Source: Plazaster borealis
Lineage: Eukaryota > Echinodermata > Asteroidea > Forcipulatida > Labidiasteridae
Reading direction: 5' to 3'
Length of the DNA stretch: 64,000 nucleotides
Assembly (NCBI GenBank): GCA_021014325.1
Contig: CM037472.1
Coordinates: 9,362,001 to 9,426,000, forward strand
A program made the translations under genes and the position numbers. A model generated the notes under the pieces. That model ran no database searches and was not told the DNA's origin. It saw nothing but the letters and a program-made list of their open reading frames with translations. This document shows, piece by piece, positions 34,603 to 46,450 of this stretch. Position 1 is the first letter of the stretch, and each line of letters starts with the position of its first letter.

Positions 34603-35053
34603 GAGGTAGGGTCATAGAGTGGTTTTTGTCATGGCAATGCTTATTTATCAGCAAAATTATAAAGAAAGATACAATAAAAGTCACTTGTGAAATTTTCAGT
34701 TGAAACAGTGCCTGCTTGCTGAGAATTTAGCAACAAACTGTCACGGTATTTTCACAAGAATGTCAAATCCATCCCATATTAATGAGCTGAGAGCGGGTAC
34801 CAACCACAACTCAAGCCGCAGCATTCGCAAACGGACACCAACCCCCAGAAATCTGAGAAACGATTCATGCACGAATCGTTTCTCAAATTCAAATGCTTTT
34901 TGGGTGAAAAATTGTCCAAACCATATTTACTTCTAAAGAAATCCTTCCTCAAAATAGTTTATACTATCAACAGCTACAGTGTTTCTACCGAGTAAGTTTG
35001 TATGGTCATTTATTTATTGTTGGAGTATTTATCAATCTATGACCCTACCTTTA
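34603..35053 (+). mobile_element. Full-length family E MITE (451 bp)
   Basis: Ends AGGTAGGGTCATAGAGTGG and CAATCTATGACCCTACCT are inverted. The interior carries AAAGAAAGATACAATAAAAG, GCGGGTACCAACC and a perfect 13-bp hairpin, TGAGAAACGATTC-ATGCAC-GAATCGTTTCTCA, at 34854-34885. It is the best copy to define the family. Confidence 0.8.
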
Positions 35054-35375
35054 CTAATAAAGGCAATGGAATATCAATAACCAATAAAGTAAAGCAAAGA
35101 GCTACTGATCTATATTAGTTTGACACATTAGATTCAAAACAGTGGTACTGGTTATTAGTATGTTATGGGTCACAAGATGGGGGCATACTATACAGACCAG
35201 AAACAGAATTCACTCAAATTGTGGCAAGCAGCATCTCTACCTCCCTATATTGTCTACTTTATACAAATAAAATGGCTGGTTAATTACAGCCCTGTTTATA
35301 TCCAAACTGCACAATACAAGTACACTGTACTTGTACATGTGCCACAATGAAATAACTTTACAAATCAAAACGTAT

Positions 35376-35490
35376 GGCCTGTTAATCCAGAGGTCCCAGG
35401 TTCATATTCTGCTCTAGTCAGTTTGTGTTTTGTTCACCCCAAATTGAATTACAGTCAGTTACCCTTGTGGTTTATTAATTGATAAATGTA
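35376..35490 (+). repeat. tRNA-derived SINE (family H), 5' truncated
   Basis: CCTGTTAATCCAGAGGTCCC and AGGTTCATATTCTGCTCTAG, then a tail ending GGTTTATTAATTGATAAATG, align with 62820-62965. Confidence 0.65.
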
Positions 35491-35659
35491 GTATACATGT
35501 ATATTTTGACATGGATGTTCGTTCTTGCTTCCTTCCATGCTATTATAATAATAATAATACACAACATTTATTAGGCGCTTAATACAGATGTTTCTAAGCG
35601 CACCATTGTCTGACTACAAATTATTTTCCTGCAAGGTATGTGGCGTTTGAAGTATGAGG

Positions 35660-35965
35660 CCTATTCATTTACAGCACCATGCAATGGTTTACAAGGTGCT
35701 GTGGCACAATATATGCTGCCGATCATACCAGGAACACCGGGGCGAACCCCTTCTCTTTACAATAAGTGCACTGGGTTCTTTTACATGCATTACACAACAC
35801 AAGGGACCGACAGCTTTACGTCCCATCCAAAGGACGAAGCATGTGGTTAAGTGTCTTGCCTAAGGACACAAGTGTCACGACTGGGATTCGAACCCACACT
35901 CTGCTGATCAGAAACACCATAGCTTGAGTTCGGTGTTCTTATCCGCTCGGCCAAGACAGAACTCT
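35660..35965 (-). repeat. tRNA-Leu-derived SINE, second body type
   Basis: Minus-strand head GGCCGAGCGGATAAGAACAC, anticodon arm ACTCAAGCTATGG, B-box GGGTTCGAATCC. The body segment GGATGGGACGTAAAGCTG matches 56760-57022. An ATT-rich tract and GGCGCTTAATAC repeat precede it at 35548-35600. Confidence 0.8.
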
Positions 35966-36259
35966 CATACCTATGTTAATAACCTCTTCAAAAAACAAAA
36001 CAGGCAGCACTGTTTGTCAGCAAGCTGATTTACCCCTTCTCAAGAAGCCATCCTTCAGTTTGACAAAATACACTCTTTATTCAAAGGTCCGGGACAGTCA
36101 ACAATGTAGTAAATAATTAACTTATAACTTCCCAAATGGTAGAAAATAGTAGGAAATAGCCAAGGAACTGAAGTAGGCCGAGTGAATGCCCGCAGGCTTG
36201 ACCCCCTTACCGAGGGGTCTTCAACATATCCCCTTTAAAATGAGTTCTTGCTGCACAGC

Positions 36260-36647
36260 TTAAAGGGTCTGTATACGTTTGGTAATGACTCTGAAATGAG
36301 TGACAATAAAAACTTACTTGGTAAGAAGTACAGCAGCTTTGGATAGTATAATGCATTTTGAGAAACATTTCACTTAGAAGTACTGTGGTTATGAAAAGAT
36401 ATCACTTTTTATCCCCCAAAAATTTGAATCTGAGAAGCGTTATACTGACAGTAACATATCTCAGATTGTGTATTCCAATTACAGATTAAGCTTCCTGCGT
36501 GGAGATAACCGCTCCAGATTTTCGGCAATATCCGAAAAACGCTACCACCTTTTGAAATGAAATTTCCACAAGTTAGTTTTATGTTATATATCTACAAATG
36601 TATGATTGAAACAAAAAGTGGGTTCCAAATGTATCCAATCCCTTTAA
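36260..36647. mobile_element. 388-bp family F MITE, TTAAAGGG ends
   Basis: TTAAAGGGTCTGTATACGTT on the left is mirrored by AATGTATCCAATCCCTTTAA on the right. The interior includes CAGCAGCTTTGGATAGTATA and TTATCCCCCAAAAATTTGAA. A 12-G run follows directly. Confidence 0.75.
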
Positions 36648-37689
36648 GGGGGGGGGGGGGAGTGAAACAAACTGATTTCCCCCATGATACACTCATATAT
36701 TATGTGTATCACCTGGAATCGTTTAAGTGTGAAGGTGTTTTTGGATGAGCTTGCGTAATAAATGATTCCGTCTGAACTACGGAGGGGAGGTAAGGGGGTG
36801 AGGTTATTTCCCTTCCCAACCAGTCCCGGTCTTACTTTAGAAGTGATTCATTCCATTTTTTAATTAAATTAGCATTTGAAAGTGCTTGGTTTTTTATTTG
36901 GGGGGGGGGGGGTCTTTTTCAAGATTTGTTTTAGTCATTATAAGAAATAGTCTGCATTGCAAAAAATAACAATAAACGTGAAAACTAGAACCGAATTGCT
37001 TCATGTCTATTTGAACTCAGACTTATGGGCACCGGTGTCTACGTTCCCTTTATAGTCAGAATCACAATGTAAAGATTTTAAATTTCGTTCAGTTTTTGGG
37101 GGGATTGGCAGTGTCTATACATTTTACACTTTAAATCTATACTTCAGACATAAGTACATTCTGTACAATTTAAACCGGGTTTGGAGACTTTGCTTTTGTA
37201 ACCTACATTTAAATGCGCAACTTCTACACTGGAATTTTCATGTTGGTCCAGGGTAGCTTCATGCACAGGACTCCCGAGGGAATGTACTGCAAACTAATGC
37301 GCAGCTTAAGGTTTGGCTTGTCGCCAACTGCTTGTTGGCCTCATGTGAGATTTGCCGGTAACCGGATTTTCAAATTAACGCAAATTAATTTTGGCCAATG
37401 GGAGCTGCTCACGAGAACGAAAGTAATGTTAAGGCATGAAACTTGGGTCGTGATTTATTGCAGCTTTGCTTGGCGGCATTAACGTGACTTTATACAAGCA
37501 CTTGGCATGAAACTATTGGGGTCCTCCTGGGCGCACCTGTTCATCAGTTGCATCTATAAAGTGTATCATTTATTAGTTATAGTTACAGTTTGCATACGTG
37601 TAGATCTAGAGATGGTTGGTTACAGGCAAAGTATACTTTTTTTTTTTTTAACCGTTCGATTGTTTTAATCATGAATGTAGATAATATAC
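36648..37689. other. Intron with G-runs, no gene
   Basis: G-runs occur at about 36649-36660 and 36900-36912. The 89-codon frame at 37213-37482 has no splice support. Confidence 0.4.
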
Positions 37690-38256
37690 AATTAGACTAA
37701 CCTGTGAAAATTTCAAAAGGTGGCAACAATTTTGAGATATCGCCAAAAAACTGGAGCGGTTATGTCCACTCATGAAGAATAATCCGAGAAACGTTTCCTG
37801 TATGAAATGTTTATCAGATTGGAACTTTTTTGAATCCCTTTTTCTAAAACCACAATCTTTGAAGGGAATCGGTAAGAAGCACTGCAGCTGTTGATAGTAT
37901 GAACTATTTTGAGAAATGATTCCCTTTAAGGTTGCATGGTTTGGATAATTGTTCACCCAAAAACATTTGAAACTGAGAAAATGATTCATGTCTGAATCGT
38001 TTTTCACATTTCTGAGGATTGGTGTCCATTCGCAAATGCTGCAGCCAGAGACGCGGTTAGTACCCGCTGTCATCTTTAATGTGGATGGTTTCGACGTTCT
38101 TGTGAAAATACTGTGTTTGTTTTTGCTGTTTTCTAAGCAAGTAGACTGTATTCAACTGAAACTTTCACATGTGACTTTTACTGTATCTTTCTTTATAACT
38201 TTGCCTATAAATGAGCATTACGTTGACAAAAACCAGTCTATGACCCTACCTTTCAG
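37690..38256 (-). mobile_element. Composite of family F and family E MITE sequence
   Basis: The left part holds GCACTGCAGCTGTTGATAGT and a GAAACGTTTCCTGTATGAAA hairpin-like segment. The right part ends GACAAAAACCAGTCTATGAC and CCTACCTTT, the family E terminus, with hairpin CTGAGAAAATGATTC...GAATCGTTTTTCAC near 37975. Confidence 0.55.
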
Positions 38257-38474
38257 AGTTGTGTACAGGTATGTGTCACGTTAATGAGTCACTTAGTGGG
38301 CATTGAATGAGCACATAATGAGCTTGGTGTCAGTTAGAATTACACCATCATAAATGAATGCTAGTAACATTTGGGCACATACACTGAGACATACAGTGCA
38401 TTATTTGGGCACTTGACACTCAGGGTCTACTCCCAGACAGGAAGATTGAGCAAACCAAAGTGTTGCCAAAATCT

Positions 38475-38947
38475 GGGCCCAATTTCATAGAGCTGCTTAA
38501 CCCTTCAGAGGCCGCAAGCGGCTGCAAGATTTGACCTACTTCCACTCAAACAAGAGGGTTAAAGAAAAGGTATTGGACCGAATTTACATTTTCCAATATT
38601 TCCCATTACAACAGTACAATGTACAACTCTAAAGCAAACCATGTAGGCCTATTTATGTTTCAAAATAATTTTCCTGACATTTTTTCCTGAAAATAACAGT
38701 GCAAAAAATCAACAAGATTAGCAATGCCTGGGCGTATGGTGATGATTATACAGAAATGAACGGTCTCTAAAGGATTAAGCACAAAAAGTAGCTAAGCACA
38801 ACAGAATTATGCTTAGCAGAATAAGGTTACCAGCCAAAATACCATGTCACATGTACAATATGTGACTGGTGTCCTGCTTATTTTGTTGCTCAGCAGATAA
38901 TGTTTCAGCAATAGTTTCTGCTTAAGCAGCTCTATGAAATTGGGCCC
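38475..38947. mobile_element. Family A foldback MITE carrying a nested element
   Basis: GGGCCCAATTTCATAGAGCT and its mirror AGCTCTATGAAATTGGGCCC bound it. The element at 38497-38778 interrupts it at GCTGCTTAA/TTAAGCACAAAA. Without the insert the two arms rejoin as a normal copy. Confidence 0.8.
38497..38778. mobile_element. piggyBac-like MITE with TTAA target duplication
   Basis: TTAA flanks both ends inside the family A host. The inverted ends are CCCTTCAGAGGCC and GGTCTCTAAAGGA. TTAA duplication and CCCT-type ends are hallmarks of piggyBac transposons. It is noncoding, so a non-autonomous copy. Confidence 0.7.
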
Positions 38948-39056
38948 TGTTGTGTGTAATGAGTATCTAAGGCAACAGCATGAAATATGGCTCATATCAA
39001 ATGCAATCCAAATCAACAACTATTCGTTTTTATGGATAATAATCCCTTGGATTTTT

Positions 39057-39421
39057 TAGGCACTGAACACGTTTGGAAATTGTCAAAGACCAGTGTCCTC
39101 ACTTGGTGTATCCCAACATATGCATAACATAACAAGCCTGTGAAAATTTGGGCTCAATTGGTCATCGAAGTTGCAAGAAAATGATGAAAGAAAAAACACC
39201 CTTGTTGTACAAATTTGTGTGCTTTCAGATATAGGAATAAAAACTTCTTGCAAGAAGTTTTTATTATTTTAGTGAGAAATTACCTCCTTCTCAAAACTAC
39301 GTTACTTCAGAGGGAGTCGTTTCTTACACTGTTTTACACTATCAACAGCTCTCCGTTGCACCAAGTAAGTTTTTATGCTAATACTTGTTTTGAGTCATTA
39401 CCAAACGTGTACGATCCCTTT
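39057..39421. mobile_element. Family F MITE with internal 30-bp palindrome
   Basis: GGCACTGAACACGTTTGG at the left mirrors CCAAACGTGTACGATCCC at the right. AATAAAAACTTCTTG followed at once by its reverse complement occupies 39236-39265. Confidence 0.7.
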
Positions 39422-39739
39422 TATAATCACATTATATTGTTATTACTATTTTACTCCACCAAAACAACACAAAATGTACAGTGAACTGGGTAAACAATGA
39501 ACTAACCAGTTCGCTTCAAGATTAAAAAATCCTTTTCTTGTTACTTGTGCATGTTTATTTTCATTAACAAAACAATTTTTTCTCTAGCCTTTAATAACAG
39601 GTTGTTTGGATGGAGTGTTTATTGAAAACTAGCAGAGGATGGAGATGAAATAACCGTTATAAAAAACAATGATGTAAAAACTAGGGCATCTGAAACTATG
39701 TGAACAATTCTGTGACAGAGTCTCATCATTGTGATAAAA

Positions 39740-39925
39740 CCACAAGGGAAACTTGACTGGATAAGTTTTAAAAAAATTGGGGTCGAGCAAAGAAATATTG
39801 ACTAGAGCGGGACTTGAACCTGTGACCTACGGATAAACAAGATGGCGCTCTACCAACTAAGCTACATGTATCTGGCCCTAATGTTGGCGGTCTCCCTATT
39901 TTGTCAATGTCTTTGGTAATGTTTA
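39740..39925 (-). repeat. tRNA-derived SINE (family H)
   Basis: Minus-strand TAGCTTAGTTGGTAGAGCGC (A-box) and CACAGGTTCAAGTCC (B-box) are present, followed by the family tail with a GTTTCCCTTGTGGTTTTATC segment. Confidence 0.75.
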
Positions 39926-40489
39926 AAAAGAAAAGAGCTGTTATCTCTTTGATTCTCTAGAAACTAACAAGAAAAAAGGTCTTCCTCTCTTCCTTATTTT
40001 TCAAAAAAAATAGGTCAACTGTTAGGCAAGCAGCATACACCAGGGCTTACCCCCAGGAGGACCAATATCTGTGAATAATGCGGGGGAAAAAAAGGTTGAA
40101 AAACAACATGCGGAGCCTATTACTGGTGCTCCAGTTCTGTTCCAAAAAATTTCTATTTCATGACGGCATGGGTGATCAATAGAATTTGGAAATCTCAAAA
40201 CTGGAAACGGTGACGTCTAAAGGAAGCCAATCTACAGCTAAGGGGGTTGCGTGCATGTTGCAAGTGGAAAGCTGCACGTATACCACACAATGACGGACAA
40301 GTCGAAGAAAGTTGAACATATTATTGATAAACGCCCTCAACGATGCGCAGTAATGTACCCAGAGGGGTGCGTGGGTCACCTCACCTATTTGGGATCACTG
40401 GGGAAGTTGGACTAGAAAGCTGGTGTGGTGGGTGTACGTTACTTTGATTGGGAGGGAGGGTAGCCATAGGACTCTTTCTCTGTGCTGTA

Positions 40490-41154
40490 CACAGATACAG
40501 AGTCCAAGATATGAGGGTCTGTTTCTGGGGCAGAAAAATTTATAAGCTTCATAACTCAAATATTACCTGCAAGAAGCCACTACTTTCACCGGATTCACAT
40601 TCCATGGTACATGTAGCATACATTTTTTTTGCGCAGGGTTTTGGATGTCATATATTCCTCATAAATCCATCATTTTCATGAAATAATATAGCTCTCAACG
40701 TAAAAAAATTCTGCAAAAAAAACAAGCTGCGGGTGTTTGCATGTGTTCGTGTATGTCTGAGCTGGCGTCGATATGCATACAGCAAAACGCGCCAATTTTT
40801 AATACTACTTTTTGGTCACAGTATCTTGACTGCGGAGCGTAAACATGCAAATGCAAAGCACGATATGCGCGTCATGCATCCTGCGTCTTACACGCGAATG
40901 TACGCGTACACATGACAGACAACTGTGAGAAGACGAACAAAACGGGTATGTTTTTATGTTGAGAGCTTCATTATATCACGAAAATGACTGATTTATGAGG
41001 AATATATGACAACCATAACTAACCGCACAACAATATATGCTGAACAACGTGAATCCAGTGAAATTAGTGGCTTCTGGCAGGTAGATTTGAGTTATGAAGC
41101 TTTGACAATTTTCCGCCTCAGAAATGGACCCACATATCTAGGACATCACTGTAG
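40490..41154. mobile_element. Long inverted repeat, about 210-bp arms
   Basis: The left arm is 40490-40708 and the right arm 40951-41154. Examples of mirrored pairs: AAGCTTCATAACTCAAAT with TTGAGTTATGAAGCTT; GCAAGAAGCCACTA with TAGTGGCTTCTGGC; TATAGCTCTCAACG with GTTGAGAGCTTC. The 240-bp centre has many CG dinucleotides. It is a probable foldback transposon; no transposase frame. Confidence 0.7.
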
Positions 41155-43189
41155 TATTTACGATCACTCTACAAAAAGTCACTATTAGTCCGCTGTACAA
41201 AATAGCCAGTCTATTCCAAGAGCGTCTTGAATTGGTTTTGTTTTCTTTTGGGGGATGTTGGGGGGTGGGGAGGGGGGTGCTCTGATGCCATTTTAATTAT
41301 AGAAAAAGCACCAGAAAGTTGCAAGCTCATGGACTGTGGGAAATGGGTTTACACGGGAGAATGTCCAAGGGATTTGAAAATTCAAAGACAGGGACACTTT
41401 TAAATGTCAAAGGTGGCCCCGGTGAACTGGGCGTGCTCCGACCCCGCATTACACCTGCCTCATCATGTGGGGCTTCACCACGCCAACTTCCTTACTGATC
41501 AGTGTGATAACATCAGGCGCTGGACTTGAGACATTACAAACACTGGCTGGGAATAAACTAGTCGTGTGACCTTTTTTGAAGAAAAAAAAACCACCCCAAA
41601 ACAAAAAAACCTTCACAACTTGTTCTTCTGACGGACACACGTAGTACACTCTCTGATCTCGATTGGCCACAATTTTCACAACATAAAAGAACATACTAGT
41701 TGCACATATTTTTCCAATATTTGTTGGCACTTTTGGATGTGCTTAACAAAAACCTGATGATTTGATTTGTACCTGAAAATTGAACAACATGATCATGGCT
41801 TCCTAAACCATGTCAGGAAATTTAATTTGTACTCTTTGTATGCAACCGCACACAAGTGAACTGGGTGCACTAGGCAATGCAAAGAAGTGCTGTTTTGACA
41901 AAGAAGGGACTGAAGTTTCTAAGAAAACAAAAAGAAACTGAACAGTGTGGAATATTTGTGGAAAGGAAGTTTATACTATGGATATAAAAGAAGTACATAG
42001 TTCTTCCCATTCTTCTTGTGATTACAGACAAGTAAATCCACCCACTTCTAATGTCCATCAACTACCAGAGAGCGGTAGTCTCTAACCAAACATGTTTTCC
42101 TATGGGCTTTAAACCCTTACACTAGACAGGAACACTTGGCAGGGGGAGAAGACCTTCCACAGACCCTCTTGGTCAGGGTCTGGGTTGTCTTCAACTCACC
42201 AACTGAAAGCAATTCAAGTTATTAATGGTTTCCTGCTTTTACAGTAGGATTGGTTGTTTTTCTTGGCCATACTCTGTCAGGATTCAAATATGAAGTAATA
42301 CTAGGTGCACCACACTAATTAAACTTCCATTGACCTTCGTGTAACTTCACAGTGAAATCCTTATCCAGGAGTCCAACACAAGACTGAATATTGGAGTTTG
42401 AATCTCAATCTGTCAAGATCTTTTCACTTTTTGGCAGGTTAGCCGTTGAGAATTTTTGATCATTACCCTCAGAAAGTAACAACCCCAAAAATGTTTCTTT
42501 TTCCCCCACACTAACTCGCTGGCAGTTTTCATAAAGCATCTCTCCACTTGCCAAGCCAAATAGGACCAACTTTAACACCAACATTTATCAAGCCTCCTCC
42601 AAAGTTGAAGCACTGAACACTCAAGTTGTGATAACTTATCATACACAATCAATTTATTACATGACCCCCCACCCAAATAAAAACAGTATTTAAACAAAGT
42701 CGTTTACAATTTATTGTAATCAATTTAGCACATCAATTTTTGCCTCAGTGTGGTGCATCTCAACAGACTGTGCAAGTCTCGTGCGTATTTTGTTTGTTTC
42801 CTTCACGCCTTAAAGCATTGCACATGGGACCAAAGTGTTCGAATACGCGCGAGACTTCCACGGTCTATGGGTACCACACTGCCCCCAAGCAAAGTACATA
42901 CATGTACACTAAAACAAATAAAAAGTAAAAACTTACTCTCATTTTTTACAAGGGTAAGCTTAAGAGACACAGAGTCTGGGCAGAGCCAAGGGCGTTCATG
43001 CGTAGTGCTCCCAACCCAATTATACTAAGTCTTGCATGGCAAAATATCTTGGAGTACATTTATCTGGTGACAGATCTGAGCTGACCCGGCCCTATTTTAT
43101 ATATATGTATGCATACATCTTGCGATCATTTTATGAACACTCAACATAAAGTTGAGTGGCCTTATACAATGGAAAGGATCAAATCATGT
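41155..43189. other. Intron, no element assigned
   Basis: A G-rich stretch lies near 41250-41278. No supported exon. Confidence 0.4.
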
Positions 43190-43238
43190 TTAAAGGTAGG
43201 GTCATAGATTGGCTTTTGTCAACGTCATGCCGATTTAT
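43190..43238 (+). mobile_element. Left-end fragment of family E MITE
   Basis: AAAGGTAGGGTCATAGATTG and TTTTGTCAACGTCATGCCGA match the left end of the full copies. Confidence 0.65.
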
Positions 43239-44488
43239 AGACAACATTGTAGTGTGAAGTATACAAATTGGGCTTCATGGAATGTTTGTATACATGTAGA
43301 CCCCTTGCATGTAGGCCACCATCGCTGGGGTCAAAGTAACGGAAATGTGAGCGTGTGACAGGCCACGCACAACTCTCAGCCAATGTCCTCTGAGAGGGCG
43401 CTGTTTGACCTTGTGACGTCATACGCAAAATGTAGGTTTTGAGGCATTGCATGGTGAGGTATCAATGTAGATTCGGTTTGCGGTAACACCCTGTGTATAC
43501 CTACTTTGCTGTGTAGATTTGTTGAGAACTTGTCTTGCCATATGCATCATGATTTATTATCTTACTGGTAATGAAAGCAAGGAACCCTCAAAAAGTGACT
43601 ACTGTGGACCATTTGAGTCTTAGAAAGAGAAGGAACTGTAGATAAGTTCAGTTTTAAATTGTCAAGGAAACTCATATATCATTATGGGTTGTTATAAATT
43701 GTACAGTTCAAGGTGAGATTGGAACCAGGACCCATGGAGTTGAAAGACAAGGGGAGTACCAATACACCAACTTATAATAGGCCCCTACAAATTCATTGCG
43801 CTGTTCACTGCAGAATTCTGCGCTTACAGCCCACAGAAACCAGCGCTTTACAGTCTAAAATTATAAGGTAATTAAGGAACGCCACAAAATTGGCCCCGAT
43901 CCACTGTGCAACATCCTGGTACCCAAGTTTACATGACACCATCTTTCATTTCTCTTAAAAGTATAATCTTGGCACTGCTGCCAACAAAGTCCAACGATCT
44001 CATCACGTGGTGTGCATGGTGAGCATGCATGTCCCTCTGAACCAGCAGGTACCACACTGAGCCCTGATGTAGCACACCGTTAAACATTTCTTTTTTACCT
44101 TTAAAAAGCCTTTAAATTGGCAGGATATTGTGTCTTTCCCTGTGAAACCACTAGATTTCACAGCAGTTAACTGTGTCGGTCTCTGCTTTGATTCAAACCA
44201 TGTTGTAGTTGCATCTAAAAGGAAATTGGCTGAATGGAACGAGTGGCAGGGCAAAGGAAGATGCAATGTCTCCAACAGGCAGCAGCCATTCAGGTGGAAA
44301 TCCTTCAAGACATTCTGAGGGGGTATATAGCAAGATATATCATCAGCAACTTGGTTCACGCTAACTTTTCTCATTCAGCAACGTCTGCATTAGGGGGGGA
44401 CTTTTTTAAACTGAAATACAAAGTTATTTTAAGTTGGAATTCTCTATGTGGTCCTTTATTTCATATTGTGGTACCAGCGTTTTTCCTA
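43239..44488. other. Intron, no firm element
   Basis: A degraded tRNA-like head (AGATTGGAACCAGGACCC) lies near 43715. Overlapping 114-123 codon frames near 44003-44578 lack splice support. Confidence 0.35.
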
Positions 44489-44700
44489 AACAGTGGTCTG
44501 CTGGCCAAATGGCAGTTAAAACACCCGAGGACCAGTCAAAATACACTCCAAGTGGACAGGCTGGCTAGTTCAGTTTGAAAATATACCGTATTTCATTTGA
44601 ACTATGGACCAGTGAAAAAGGTGACGAACTAATGAAATGCCTAGCTAACTGGTCCTGCTGGCCAGTCACTAAAAAGGGTAAGGGCAAACCTTGTGTGACC
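44489..44700. mobile_element. Family I repeat, second copy
   Basis: GCTGGCCAAATGGCAG on the left is mirrored by CTGGTCCTGCTGGCCAG on the right. TTAAAACACCCGAGGACCAG aligns with the copy at 18518. Confidence 0.55.
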
Positions 44701-44904
44701 AGATACACTTATCGCTGAGAGAATGGGTTTGCCCCGGTGTTTTCTGGTATGGTTGCTACAGATTGCCGTGTCAATAAACGGATCTTATATTTCGAACATA
44801 GCTCCACGTACCATGTGGAAAAAACAATGTGCGCTTTGAGACACTCTAAGGTGTGATAAAGCACTATATAAGAACTGCGTATCATGTCTACAGTAAACAC
44901 TTCA

Positions 44905-45230
44905 GGGTGTCATTGCCGAGCAGTTTAGAGCATCAAATTCAAGTTCTGGTGGTTAAGTCATCGAGGTGTGGGTTCCACCCAGTCATGACACTTGTGTCCT
45001 TGAGCAAGATGTTTTACTATAATTGCTTCTCTTCACTCAGGGGTATAAATGGGTACCTGCGAGGGTAGAGGTTGATATTGTGTTTGAAAAAGCCTTAGGA
45101 GCGCCACGGCAGCCCAGGGCTGCATACTCCCGAGGGAGCTGAGAGAGATTACGGAATCTTATTGGCCCAATGACCAGGGCACTGTAAAGAGCATTGATAC
45201 GTTATTGTAAAATGCGCTATACAAGAACTA

Positions 45231-45268
<38 letters not shown>
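44905..45268 (+). repeat. Full-length tRNA-Leu-derived SINE with (ATT)n tail
   Basis: The head is GGGTGTCATTGCCGAGCAGT with CAAATTCAAGTTCTGG as anticodon arm. The body has ATAAATGGGTACCTGCGAGG and CCCAGGGCTGCATACTCCCG. The ATT tail is at about 45235-45266. The B-box has lost bases (GGTTCCACCCA), so it is probably inactive. Confidence 0.8.
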
Positions 45269-45282
45269 GCACTAAGCATTTT

Positions 45283-45330
45283 TCTATTGAAGACGAGCAG
45301 AGCACACTGTTCAAAACATTGAGACTCGAA
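45283..45330 (+). mobile_element. Penelope-like hammerhead ribozyme relic
   Basis: TTGAAGACGAGCAGAGCACA, then CTGTTCAAAACATTGAGACT, resembles the Penelope-associated hammerhead (CTGATGA, stem II, GAAA) but has TTGAAGA and AAAA in place of the catalytic boxes. It follows directly after the SINE tail. It is predicted non-cleaving. Confidence 0.45.
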
Positions 45331-46386
45331 GAAAACTACATAACAAGCATAATGAACACCTGTTCTTCCCAGAACAAGCCTTTTGTTTGGAAGCTTAATA
45401 CACTACCGCACTGCTCTCGATTACTTAAGCAATAAAACCATCCCTTCAACCAAAGATCTCCAATACAGTTTGAATCATAGCTGTTATTGTTTAGCCAAGA
45501 GCCATTTGTAACAGATTATGGTGAAGCTATAAACACAGATTATACCTGAAGGTACCAACTCCATTACCGTTATAAATCAAGGATGAGTGCGTGATCAAAA
45601 GTCAAATGGAATGGAAACCCATCCAATACCTCCCTCCATGTATGTACTCGGGAAATACATACACCATTTTAATTTGTCATGCCACAGTCCCCCCCTCCCC
45701 AGCAGAAGACTCCGTTATGGGTTAATTGGCAGTTAATTAGATGATGTATTATGAGTGAGAATCACCAACACCTCCCTGTCCTCTATCATGTCTGTGCAGG
45801 TGGGAATAGATTGTGCAAGTCTGGCTTGTGCACCATATTCGAGGCCAGTTCAAGTGTCGGATTTTGTTTCTGTCATCCACTAAAGCAATATCTGGCTGAT
45901 GGACTTAGATGGACAGTTCATGCATTATTTCTAGCAGCGAATAGGCCTAGTTCATGAAAACGCTATCTTTCCTGGGCTTTTATTATTACCGTATTTTCCT
46001 GCGTATAAAGCGCTCGGTGTATAAGGCGCCAAAATCACCGAAACAAGACAACCGTATTAGATGCAACATGACAGCCGCTCACTGTTGGTACATCATCACA
46101 AACAGGGGTCATTGTATTGGTACATGTATGTGACACTTACACGTACCATAACATAAAAGGACCATAATTTCTTCAATCATGAAACTGAGTAAAACATCGC
46201 TTTTTTTTTGCTTTTTTCTTTTCGTTAGCAACTTTTTTTTCTAAAAACATCGCTTCTTGGCTTTATTTTTTGGACATGAAAAAAAGCGCGAACACACGTA
46301 TGCGTAATTATTGTCTCAACGTTTCCAAATGAATGGGCTGCAAGTCTTCGTTATCTCAGTATTTTGACTTGCACAATCTATTATGG
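45331..46386. other. Intron, no element assigned
   Basis: T-rich near 46200-46260. No supported gene. Confidence 0.4.
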
Positions 46387-46450
46387 TAAAGTAACTTGCT
46401 CAAGGACACAAGCGCCACGACCGGGACTCGAACCCACAATATGCAAATGC
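46387..46450 (-). repeat. tRNA-Leu SINE fragment (3' half of head)
   Basis: Minus-strand GTGGGTTCGAGTCCCGGTCG is followed by GGCGCTTGTGTCCTTGAGCA. The A-box half is missing. Confidence 0.6.

Noticed and set aside
45283..45330. Active hammerhead ribozyme
   Set aside because: The catalytic CTGATGA and GAAA boxes are both altered, so only a relic is claimed.
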